In this document: positions 33,774-43,400 of the stretch, piece after piece
How the letters are laid out: every line of letters starts with the position of its first letter
Numbering within the stretch: position 1 is the first letter of the stretch
Origin: EA-27 sp964396265
Lineage (GTDB): Archaea > Thermoplasmatota > Thermoplasmata > RBG-16-68-12 > EA-27
Assembly: GCA_964396265.1 (NCBI GenBank)
Contig: CAYNEM010000005.1
Coordinates: 1-64,000, forward strand
Direction of reading: 5' to 3'
Length of the DNA stretch: 64,000 nucleotides
Notes under the pieces: model-generated
Told to the model about the DNA's origin: nothing
The model's database searches: none
The model's input: only the letters and a program-made list of their open reading frames with translations
Position numbers and translations under genes: made by a program

Positions 33774-34855
33774 TCATGTCGGAACGAGTCGAGGACGTTC
33801 GGGAATCGGCGTTCGACGCGCCCGCCACCGGATTGGCGGCGCAGGTCGCAGAGCTCGAGGCGACGGTCCAAACCCTCAACGAGCTCCTCGCCAAGGTGAG
33901 CGCGCGCATGCTGCGGGGCATCGACGACGTCCGGGACGAGACCCGGAACAAGGTGGGCTACGGCGACCTCGCGGGGATCCGGAAGGACCTCGAGAGGATC
34001 GGTTCTCGGATCGACGACATCGTCAGCGAGGTCGGGTACGGTGAGGCCCTGGACCTGGCGAAGGTCCCGCCCGCGATCCTTGAGCACGCGTACCAGGCGA
34101 TCCTGGACGACCTCGTCGCCGCGCTCCGGAAGGCCCTGGGCGAGCACGATTCCGACATGCACATCGTGCGGTCCCTCGAGCAGCTTCGACTCAAGACGAG
34201 CGGCTCGGAGCTGTTCCACTATCGCGCGCAGGACCACCGCATCGAGGTAGGGCTTCGGAAGCCGCTGGAGAAGGGGCTCGTCTCTGCGCGACAGGTGCAG
34301 ATGACGTACGAGGAGCTGCAACGCCACCTCCGAGAGCCCATTCATACGCACACGCCCAAGAACTTCCGGGCGCTCGTGAAGATCAAGTCCGGGGAGTTCG
34401 CCGTGGACCGTGCCCTCCATCTGGGTCGCGAGGTCGATCAGGCGATCGCCCAGACGAGCACCTTGCGGGATCGACTCGACCGGCTGGAGACGCAGGTCGC
34501 GGGAGCGTTGAAGGATGTGCAGGAGTTCGCCGCGGGCCTCCGGGACACGCTCGCGAACGTCGCGACGGGGGAGTCCGTCGAGGCCCTGCAGATGCGCGTC
34601 GCCGCCATCGAGGGCCGCCTCCAGGCCCAGGAGTCGAAGTCCGCAACGCCCGAGGAACCTCCCATCGCGGACCGCGTGCTCACGGCGCTCGCCGGGCGAG
34701 CGCGCAGCCTCGCAGAGTTGCGGCGCGACCTCGGGGTCTCGGACTCGGATCTGCACGAGGTCCTCGTCGACCTCGAGTCCCGTCATCTCATCACCTCCTC
34801 CATGCGGGGGAGGACGGCGGAGTATCGTCTCAGGGAGGAATCCGACAATGCTTGA
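33770..34855 (+). CDS. Coiled-coil protein with C-terminal winged helix
   Basis: A 361-residue protein. Heptad-rich segments lie near residues 20-60 (VAELEATVQTLNELLAKV) and 215-290. The middle contains DLVAALRKALGEHDSDMHIV. The last 70 residues form a winged helix: VLTALAGRARSLAELRRDLGVSDSDLHEVLVDLESRHLITS. ATG 33770 overlaps the previous stop. A transcriptional or scaffold role in the cassette is inferred. Confidence 0.7.
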   Translation: MIMSERVEDVRESAFDAPATGLAAQVAELEATVQTLNELLAKVSARMLRGIDDVRDETRNKVGYGDLAGIRKDLERIGSRIDDIVSEVGYGEALDLAKVPPAILEHAYQAILDDLVAALRKALGEHDSDMHIVRSLEQLRLKTSGSELFHYRAQDHRIEVGLRKPLEKGLVSARQVQMTYEELQRHLREPIHTHTPKNFRALVKIKSGEFAVDRALHLGREVDQAIAQTSTLRDRLDRLETQVAGALKDVQEFAAGLRDTLANVATGESVEALQMRVAAIEGRLQAQESKSATPEEPPIADRVLTALAGRARSLAELRRDLGVSDSDLHEVLVDLESRHLITSSMRGRTAEYRLREESDNA

Positions 34856-35468
34856 CGTGGCCCTGGTGTCCCTCATCCAAGACATGAGCGAGAAAGCAGG
34901 CGTGGACGGAACGATCCAATACTGGCAGCGCGTGGGCGAGAACCTCGCGCGCCGGATTGGCAAAGAGGCGTACATGGGGTGGCCCTCATTCAACGTCGCC
35001 CTGCGCGAGGGGCGAACCGGCTTCTCGATCGAGGGCGACGTGACGCCGCTGACGGACCTCGCCATCACGGACGTCGACGGGGACGTCGTCGGCTACATCT
35101 ACGCGCTGAAGCAGTGCGTGTTCGTCCCGACGATCCTGCGCGTGCGGTACAGTGTGGGGGCGCTCCCGCGGGCCGACCGCGCGGTCGCGGAGGAGTACAA
35201 CAACTCAATCCACGACATCGCGGTCTGCAACTTCTGCGTGATCCACGAGAAGTTCCGGGAAGAGGTCGCGAAGAACATCACGATCGCCGGACAGCAGCTC
35301 GAGTCCCTCCTCCTCGCGACGCGTGGGTTCACGGGCGAGACGAAGATTAGCGAGCGGAACCTACGCAAGCTCGGCATCAACCCGGAACACGTTCGAGCCC
35401 TGTTGCGGAACTATGAGTGCGTGTACGCGATCATGATGAAAGGCGCGAAGCTGAAGGAGGGATCGTGA
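34848..35468 (+). CDS. Hypothetical protein, paralogue A of the KaiC cassette
   Basis: A 206-residue protein of unknown family. Features are an N-terminal helix QYWQRVGENLARRIGKEAY, a beta-rich centre (FSIEGDVTPLTDLAITDVDG) and a Cys-rich strand DIAVCNFCVIHEKFREEV. The ending AHVRALLRNYECVY-like segment matches the 35468 protein. ATG 34848 overlaps the previous gene by 8 bases. The pair looks like divergent duplicates. Confidence 0.7.
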   Translation: MLDVALVSLIQDMSEKAGVDGTIQYWQRVGENLARRIGKEAYMGWPSFNVALREGRTGFSIEGDVTPLTDLAITDVDGDVVGYIYALKQCVFVPTILRVRYSVGALPRADRAVAEEYNNSIHDIAVCNFCVIHEKFREEVAKNITIAGQQLESLLLATRGFTGETKISERNLRKLGINPEHVRALLRNYECVYAIMMKGAKLKEGS

Positions 35469-36088
35469 TGGTCACGACACAGCACCGAGAGAAGCTGATC
35501 GAATCGAATCCGTTCGTGGACGTGGCGACACACCTCTTTCTGGAGGACATTGCCGACAAGCAGGGCGCCTCCGGGCTCAACAACTACCTCATGAGTCTCG
35601 CGACGAACCTCGCGAAGTCCATGCCCGAGGAGGAGTACGACACGTGGGACGAGTTCCTCGAGGCGCTGAAGGACGGCAACAGCATCCTGACGGCGTTCGA
35701 GGAGGTGTTCATGCCCACGAAGAACTGCGTCGTCACGCGCCGCTCGCCGTTCGAGCGCGGCTGGCAGGAGTACATCAAGCGCGTGGGATCGTTCTCCCGC
35801 ATCCATGAGGAGGTCGCGGAGTACTACAACAGCACTGTGAAGCCGACGTCGATCAATTCGCTCCACATCATCCACCAGACGTTCCGTGCAGCGGCCGCGG
35901 ACCGGATCACCGTGGGGGGCAAGCGCGTGAAGTACGCGCAGATCGCGACGGTCTGGACGGACGGCGCGAAGAAGATCGTCCCCGACGAGTGGCTCCCAGT
36001 ACTCCTTCAGAAGGCGAGCATCTCGAGGACCGAGCTCAACATGCTCCTCCGGAACAACTCCGACGTCTGGCTTTTGTACACGGAGTGA
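35468..36088 (+). CDS. Hypothetical protein, paralogue B of the KaiC cassette
   Basis: A 206-residue protein, homologous to paralogue A. Shared blocks are EYYNSTVKP with IIHQTFRAAAADRITVGG (compare EEYNNSIHD and VIHEKFREEVAKNITIAG) and the end MLLRNNSDVWLLY (compare ALLRNYECVYAIM). The ATG overlaps the stop of paralogue A; GTG 35465 is an alternative. Such a same-size tandem pair suggests a heterodimer. Confidence 0.7.
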   Translation: MVTTQHREKLIESNPFVDVATHLFLEDIADKQGASGLNNYLMSLATNLAKSMPEEEYDTWDEFLEALKDGNSILTAFEEVFMPTKNCVVTRRSPFERGWQEYIKRVGSFSRIHEEVAEYYNSTVKPTSINSLHIIHQTFRAAAADRITVGGKRVKYAQIATVWTDGAKKIVPDEWLPVLLQKASISRTELNMLLRNNSDVWLLYTE

Positions 36089-36103
36089 CGGTCCTGGGGA
36101 CAC

Positions 36104-36700
36104 ATGCGGGAACTCGCGCGTGAGGGCGGATTCACCTACGTGAAGTTCGAGGAACCCGCGGACATCGACCGCGTCCGCATCGAGGGCTCGGAGACGGACC
36201 CGGGCGGGTTCGAGTTCTTCCGCGGCCTCGGCATCGTGGGGTACGCGCGCACGTTCAAGGCGTGGCTCCGGCACTTCCCTCGTCCTATCTTCCTGGCGGC
36301 GTTGCGCGAGCGGGAGGTCGTCTCTTGGGTCTTTGTGGAGCAGCACGGGGACCACGCCCGGGACGGGAATCCCCTGTACGTGCTCCGCGCGATCGAGACC
36401 CTTCCGGAGCTCCGGAGGAAGCGCCTCGGATACAGGCTCCTGCTGCTCGTCCTCGCGCAGGTGACCGGGCACGTGCTCACGAAACCGCTCACGAAGGAGG
36501 CACGGACGTTCTTCGTCCGCACCGGGTTCGAGGACCTCGAGGAGGGCCGGTCGGCCGTGGAGCCTCGGAACTTCCCTGGATACGTGGCGCTGTCCCCGCA
36601 CAAGAGGCGCGAGGTCGTCGCGACGCTCGCGGAATACTTTCCTAGCCACCCTGGCGGCGAACTCGCCGGATCGCGAGAAGCACGAACAGAAGGACGATGA
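36104..36700 (+). CDS. GNAT-like acetyltransferase
   Basis: A 198-residue protein with a GNAT-type core: strand VVSWVFVEQHGD, then YVLRAIETLPELRRKRLGYRLLLLVLAQ with the R-x-x-G acetyl-CoA loop, and VRTGFEDLE closing the fold. It starts 15 bases after paralogue B on the same strand and is probably part of the cassette. The 3' end overlaps the convergent 36642 gene by 59 bases. Confidence 0.7.
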   Translation: MRELAREGGFTYVKFEEPADIDRVRIEGSETDPGGFEFFRGLGIVGYARTFKAWLRHFPRPIFLAALREREVVSWVFVEQHGDHARDGNPLYVLRAIETLPELRRKRLGYRLLLLVLAQVTGHVLTKPLTKEARTFFVRTGFEDLEEGRSAVEPRNFPGYVALSPHKRREVVATLAEYFPSHPGGELAGSREARTEGR

Positions 36701-37406
36701 TGAATATCACCGTGAGGGTCGCGAGTATTGCGGGCCAGCTCGTCTTCGGCGTCTTATAGAAGAAGTCATAGGCCAGAAGCTCGCCCCTCTCCGGCGTGAA
36801 CTTCCCGTCCCCGTCGAGGTCCGCCTGCACGCGCACGGTGTGACGGCCGGCCGCGAGATTCACCGGGATGTACGTGATGTTGACGGTCACCACCCCGCCC
36901 GCGTCGATGCGCGAGGCGGACGCATTCCCGACGGGGAGGTCGTCGACGAAGAAGAAGACGGTGACGTTGAGCGCCGCGGCCGCGCCGTTGTTCCTGATCG
37001 TCGCCCGCAAGTCGATGGGACGGAAGACGTCGATCGGATAGCGTACCTCCGCGGTCCGGTTCACGTCACCCTGGGAGATCGCCTTCACATAGAGGATGAC
37101 CGTCCCCTCGACCTCCGGGGCGGTGACGTTCTCGTCGAACCTGCCATTCTCGTTCGCCCGTGGCGTCGGCAACAGCGGGGCCGCACCGAACAGGTTGTCG
37201 CCCTGCAGGACGAACTCGATGTGGAACGTGCCTTGCTGTTCCGCCGCCGGACCGCCCGCGACCGTGATCGTGTACAATTGCGTCGAGGATGGGGCGATCG
37301 CGCTGGGGCCCCGGATCGTGATCGTCACGGGTTCCTGGGCTTCCGCAGGGGGGAACGCCGCGAACAGCGCGAGCATGAAGAGGGCGACGACGAGCAGCCG
37401 CCTCAT
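36642..37406 (-). CDS. Secreted CARDB-like membrane-anchored protein
   Basis: A 254-residue protein with a signal peptide (MRRLLVVALFMLALFAAFPPAEAQ), two beta-sandwich regions, and a C-terminal membrane helix near residues 222-246 followed by RRVRRQGG. The second sandwich (IRNNGAAAALNVTVFFFVDDLPVG) is CARDB-like. Its ATG overlaps the aglB stop by four bases, so it is translated from the same message. N-glycosylation sequons such as NRT and NVT are present. Confidence 0.8.
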   Translation of the reverse strand: MRRLLVVALFMLALFAAFPPAEAQEPVTITIRGPSAIAPSSTQLYTITVAGGPAAEQQGTFHIEFVLQGDNLFGAAPLLPTPRANENGRFDENVTAPEVEGTVILYVKAISQGDVNRTAEVRYPIDVFRPIDLRATIRNNGAAAALNVTVFFFVDDLPVGNASASRIDAGGVVTVNITYIPVNLAAGRHTVRVQADLDGDGKFTPERGELLAYDFFYKTPKTSWPAILATLTVIFIIVLLFVLLAIRRVRRQGG

Positions 37407-40400
37407 CGGGACTTCCTCCGCAAGATCGTCAGGTAGACCGCAGCGCCGATCGTCGCGACGAGCGAGACAAGGAGCGCGGCCGCCGCGAGGTCGATCCCGG
37501 GTTCCGCGAGGTTGAGGTCCGGCCCGATCGCCCGCAATCGGCCCTCGAGGGCCAGGGCAGGCATCTGGACCTGCACCGTCACGAGGTCCGAGTATGTTAC
37601 GTCCTCCGTGTTCGTGACCTGGACGCTCACCGTCGCGCCCGCCGACCCGGAGACCTTCTCGAGGCGGAGGACGGGACGGGACGTCGTGTTCCCCCCGACC
37701 GTCACGTTGAGGAACGCCTGAGGCGCGCCGGAGGGATCGACGAACGCAGCCCTCCACCCTGCGGAGAGGAGTTCGTCGTAGTTCGAAAGCGTGAGCTGGA
37801 ACGTGTCCTGCCCGTTCCCTGCGTTCCGAATCTGGAGCGTGTACCTCAGGAACCGCCCGTCCCACTCGGGCGCGTTCGTGGAGACGTCCGCCGCCAATCC
37901 GCGGTACCGGGTCACGTCGAGCTGGAGGCTCACGGATTTCGCCACGGTCGAGTCCGCGGTCGACTCCACGTTCACCGTCATGGGCGCGTGATCGACGCGC
38001 GCGTCCCTGTTGGCCGTCACGGTCACCCGGACCGTCCGCGTGTTCCCCGTGCTCCCGAAGGGGATCGTGACGGTCTCGGGGCTGAAGGCGAACGTGAATC
38101 CCGTGAGGGAGGCGCTGAAGGTGTAAGTGTCGTCCGCGTTGCCCCGGTTCGTCACGGTCATGAAGAAGTCCGCGGAGCTGCCGGGAGCGACCGTCTGGCC
38201 CGCCTCGTCCCACACGAGGTCGACCTCGCGGCGCACGACCTTCTTCATGTCCAAGTTCAGGACGGTCGGCTCCGTGAGCACGATCGTCTCGCGCTGGCGG
38301 TAGGTCACGTTCACGCCCCGCTCCGTCCCCTCGGTCCTCGCCTCGAGATCGTAGGAGCTGGCGACGAGGAGGATCGAGTAGGCGCCCGTCGCATCCGAGG
38401 TCATGGACGCCTCGCCCGCGGTCGTGGAGAACGTCAGGTTAGCAGGGGCGCGCGATCCGACTCGGGTGGTGACGCCCGAGACCCGAAGGCCCGCGGCGAG
38501 AGCGAGGTCGAACGTGCGCGCGGGACCCGAGGCAAGCTCGAACCTGCCGAGGAGCACCGCGCCCTCGAGAGGCCCAATTGCATAGAAGAAGTACTCCCCG
38601 CCCTGCATCGTGAGCGCAAACCGCCCGTCCGAACCGGACGATGCGGACGTGTTCAACCCATTCGAGCCGCGCGCGACGAACGTGACGGTCCCGATTACGG
38701 GCGCGCCCTGGAACCGGATCGTGCCCTCGACCGTGGTGTTGTCGAGCCCGCGGACGAGGTCCACATTGAAGATGGAGATCCGCGCGCCCTGCGACACCGA
38801 CAGGGAGCCGTCGAAGGAATAACGTACGTACCGGGGCCCCTGGCTGAGGGTGCTCACCGCTGCGTGGTCCGCGGAGACCGCGTACGCGCCGCCCAGGACG
38901 AGGACGTGGTACTGCCCAAAGCTGTCGGAGGTGGCGGTGACCGTCGCCCCCTCCGTCCGGGTGAAGGAGATCGGGACGCCGCCGACCGGGCTGCCCATGA
39001 ACGTGGCCGTGCCCGTCACGTTCGTTGCAAGGAGGAGCACCACCGGCTCCATCGTCGGGCCGCTCACGTCGAGCCTCTGGAGAGCGAGGTACGTGTCGCC
39101 GCCCTGGGTGACGTTCGCGGTGATCGTATACGAGCCCGCGGCCAAGAACGTGGAATACGATCCGGAGGTTGCGTTGCTTTGCACGGTCTCCGGACCTTCG
39201 AAGCGCACGACGGGGGACCGAGGCTGCCCCCCGAGGGTCACGCTGCCGTCGACGCGGTGTCGCACGACGAGCGCCAGGTCCTGGATGATCGGGTCTGCGG
39301 CGAGCGGCACGAACAGGGACAGTTCGTCCCGCGTCTGGAGGCGCGTGTCGCCCTGTCCCGTCAGGTCCCGGTCGACGACCGGGTGGTATCGGCCGGGCTG
39401 GACGCTCGCCGTGTAGCCACCGGATCCGTCCAGGTTGGCTTGGGCGTCGACCGCGCCGGGGCTCTGCCCCTCGAAGAGGACCTCCAGCGTCGTGTCCGTG
39501 ACGGGGGCTTCGGCGAGCCGGAGCATCCCGTGGACGACGATGTCCGCCGCCAGGATCTGGAAGCTCGGGTCGAGCTGCCAAGCGAGAGCGTTCGCGGCTG
39601 GCCGCTCGAACGGGATGAACCCGGGTCGCGCGACGCGCAAAGCGAACGCGCCGCTCGACGGCAGGGCGATCTCGTACGTGCCGTCGCCCTGGGTGATCGT
39701 CTCGAAACGCCGCGTCGCGTCAGAGAACTTGACCGTCGCGTCAATAACGGGATCTTCGATGTCGACGCTCACGGAGCCGAGGAATTCCCGGATCATGGTG
39801 CCCCGTACGGTCAGACCGCGTCGGGCGGTGAAGTCGAGGGTCGCGTCGCCGGTGATCGTCCTGACCTCATAGAGGGGGAAGTCGAGGTATGAGGTCTGCA
39901 CCGTCCACGTGCCCAGTGGGAGATGAGTGAGGTAGTGTCCCGTGAGATCGGCCCGGACGCGATGCTGCCCGGACGTGCTCCGGAAGTAGACGTCCGCGCC
40001 CCCGAACGCCTCGATCGGGTTGTCCGCGTTGTAGAGCACACCGCCCACGGCGGCCCCGGCGGCCAGGCCCGCGGTGAACGTCACGGATCCGCCCTCCTTG
40101 GCTTCGATGCCGCCGACGAAGGCCCATAACGACACGCCGTTGTAATGCCGCGCGTGCACGTCCCACGCACCGCGGGGCAGGGCGATCGTCGCCTGTCCCA
40201 AGGCATCCGTGGTCGCGACGCGGACGAGCCGGGCGGCGCTCCGCTGCTCGAACGTCAGGGTCACGAACCCCTGGCGGGTGCCGCCCAGGGTCGTACTGAT
40301 GGCCACGGACGCAGACGGGTACACGGTGATGTTGTGGAAGACGGGCACTTCGCCTCCCGCCACCGAGGCACGCGACGGGAGCGCGGCGTTGTCCTCCTTC

Positions 40401-43400
40401 ACCGCGGCGACGTCGAAGGAACCGGCGAGGAGGCCTGGGAACGAGAAGAACCCGTCCTTCGCGGAGACGGCGTGGAACGTCGTCGCGTTCGTGAGGTCTT
40501 TCAGGGTCACGGTCGCCCCCTCGAGCCGCCGCCCGTCCTCGTCGAGGACGCGTCCCTGGATCGTTGTGGGGATCACGACGAGGTCCTGCAAGGACGGGCC
40601 CGCGTCGACCGAGACGCCCGTCAGCGTGAGGGTCCTCCCCCGCCACGCGATCGTCACGTTATAAGAACCCGGGTAGAGCCCGGAGACACGGAACTTGCCG
40701 TCGGAGCCCGTGCTGGCAGAGCGCTCCAGTTTCACGTCGTTCCCCTGGAACGTCAGGTCCGCCCCGGCGAGCAGAGGTTCGCCGGCATCGAGCGTGCTAT
40801 CCCGGTCCACGTCCACGAACAGCGAGCCCGAGCGCGTCGCGCCGGCCACGTCCACGTCCCGGAAGATCCTCCAGTCGGCGATGCCGTTGCCATCGGCGTC
40901 GACATCCTCGCGCATCGCGGCCTGGTCACTGACCTCGAGCTGGAGTTCATGGACGGTCGTCGGCCCCGTCAGGGTCCGGCTGTCGGGGGTCCCCAAGGAG
41001 AATGCGACGTGCACCTGCCCGAAGGGAAGGAGGACGCTGTACCGGCCCTCCCCGTCCGTGAGCACGGCGTCATGGGGGATGTCGTACTCGTCGTGGACCG
41101 TGACGCGGACGTTGGGCCAAGGGACGCCATCCAGCGTGACCGTGCCGTTGAGGAAGGCCCCGTCGTAGTACTTCAGGAACACGATCCCGCGGCGGATGAG
41201 CGAGGTCGGTGTGGCGTCCACGACGCCCGTGGTCTCGCCCCGGTTGATCTTGCCCTGGAGGTCCTGCGCCTCCTTGAAGTCCACGGCTCGCCACGCGTCC
41301 GTGTTGTTCGCGAGGTCCTCGCGCGGGAACGGATTGTAGTAGGCGGTCTTGTAGACCACCCGGAAGTGGCTCATGTTCCATCCCTGCATGGGCAGGATGT
41401 TCGCCATCCCCTGGTTGTTCGGCGCGGGGAGACCGGGGATGCAATCGTCGCACGTCTGGCCCGCGACCGAGGGCGGGAAGCCGACGAAGGCGCGGTAGAA
41501 CATGGAATTGTAGAAGAGGTCCTTGTAGCGCAGGGTGAGTCCCGTCACCTGGTCCGCCTGCCCGACCTGCTCGAGCGGGATCTGGCCCCGCTGCGTGGTG
41601 GCGATGATGTCGAAGAAGTCGCGGGGGACCGACCGACCGTCCCGCATCTCGAGGATGCGGTGGTCCGACAGCTTCGCGGGGGCGTAGAAAATCCCCGTGT
41701 TCTCGCCGGCGATCGGGAACAGGCGGGAGTCGACCGCGAAGTATCGGATCGAGGCGCCGACGACGTCCCGGAGCGCGTGGTTCAGGGACACGAGCTCTCC
41801 GGCATCGAGGTTCTCCGTCATGTACTGGCCCGCCCAGATGTACTTCGCGTTCGCGGCCTGCAGGTCCTCGTACTTCCCGTACCGGTTCGGGTCCGCCATG
41901 ACGTCGTCGATGTAGGCCTCCGGGGTCCGGTACGCCGAGTCGAGGGTCTGCCACGAGAGCCCCGCGGACGTGAGGACGGCCTTCGCCTCCGGGCCGAAGG
42001 AGATGCGGCGACCCTCGTACCAATCCCCTTCGAGCAGGCGGAGGTTCAGGAGCGCGATCGCCTCCTCCTCGGATTGCGCGGTGATGAAGTTGCCCGCGAG
42101 GTGGTACCCGTCCAGGAAGTTGTCCGCGACGGTCGGATGGGCGCCGACGTCGATAGCCTCAAACCCATAGTCCCACCAGGACAGGAAGGCGGGACGATCC
42201 TCCACGGGATGGATGTGGGAGTCGACCTGACTGAACCACGACCATGCCGCCGGGAAATATTCCCGTTCCAAGGGCAGGGAATACCCGAACGCCCCGAGGT
42301 AGAACGAGTTCCCGGACTGCGCGTACTGGTCGTAGCCCGTGGGCCGGAGGAACCCGGGGAGCGTGGCGTACACCTGCTGGTCGTACTCGGACTTCCGCTC
42401 GAACGGGATTGCCGCGTCGACCCCGAACCAGACGTTGGGGAGCAGGAGGATGAACACCACGAACAGGGAGCCGAGGACGTGCCGGACACGGACCGCGCGC
42501 CGGAACGCGACAAGTCCGCTGCCGAGAGACCGGAAGGTCTTTCGCATCTCGTCGAACCGGAGCCATTCGATGAACAGCACGCTGACCCACGCGCTCGCCA
42601 TCGCGAATGCGGGAGAGGCGTTGAAGATGAACCGGGCGGCGGCCTGGGCCATGAAGATCGAGGCGATCGCCCAGACGACGACGAACAGGTAGTCCGGCGC
42701 CGGGTGCCTGGGGATCCCGCGGGCCAGCCATAGGAGGCCGAAGAGGGCGAGGAAGTACGTGGCGACCCCGAAGGAGAGGATGATCTGGCTCAGGCCCGGG
42801 GGCTGCGCCTCCGCGATCGTCTCGTACGCCTTCGTCCGCACGAAGTAGCCCGCGCCCGCCAGCAGGGAGGTCACGACCGAGGGATTCACGATCGCCGCGA
42901 TCGCGAACGCGGAGCCTGCGACGATCCCGGCCGCAGGGAGGACGAGGGACCACGGGTAGTCGCGCGTCGCCGAGAAGAAGATCCCGGCCCCGAGGGCGAT
43001 GGCGTACAGGTAGAACGGGATGTCGAACCACGTCCGGACCTGGCCGTAGGTGCCGAAATACCACGGGGCCGCGAAGAGCAGGGGGAGACCGAGGGCCACG
43101 CCGAACATGATCGTGACCCCCATCGGGTCCTGGCTCCTCAGGCGGTGCACGAGGATCTGGAAGAGGAAGTACACGATGAGGATGATCGGCGCGTAGGCCC
43201 ACCCCTGCCACGTGAGCGCGATCGTCGTCATGCACCATCCGGCCAAGAACGCGTACAGCAGGGCCTTCCGGTTCTCCGCGAAGAACACGCCCAACCCCTG
43301 CCGGAGGGACGTGCGGCCGTCCTTCTTCCAGAACCGCCAGTCGTCCACCCATCGCTTCTCGTGAAGGGATTTCAGGCTCTTGAGGAAGAAGAAGAAGCCG

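Noticed and set aside
37988..39892. 634-codon plus-strand frame inside the aglB ectodomain
   Set aside because: Antisense shadow with arginine-rich, repetitive translation and no start context.
40145..42733. 862-codon plus-strand open frame across aglB
   Set aside because: Antisense shadow. No domain, and the minus strand holds conserved STT3 motifs throughout.
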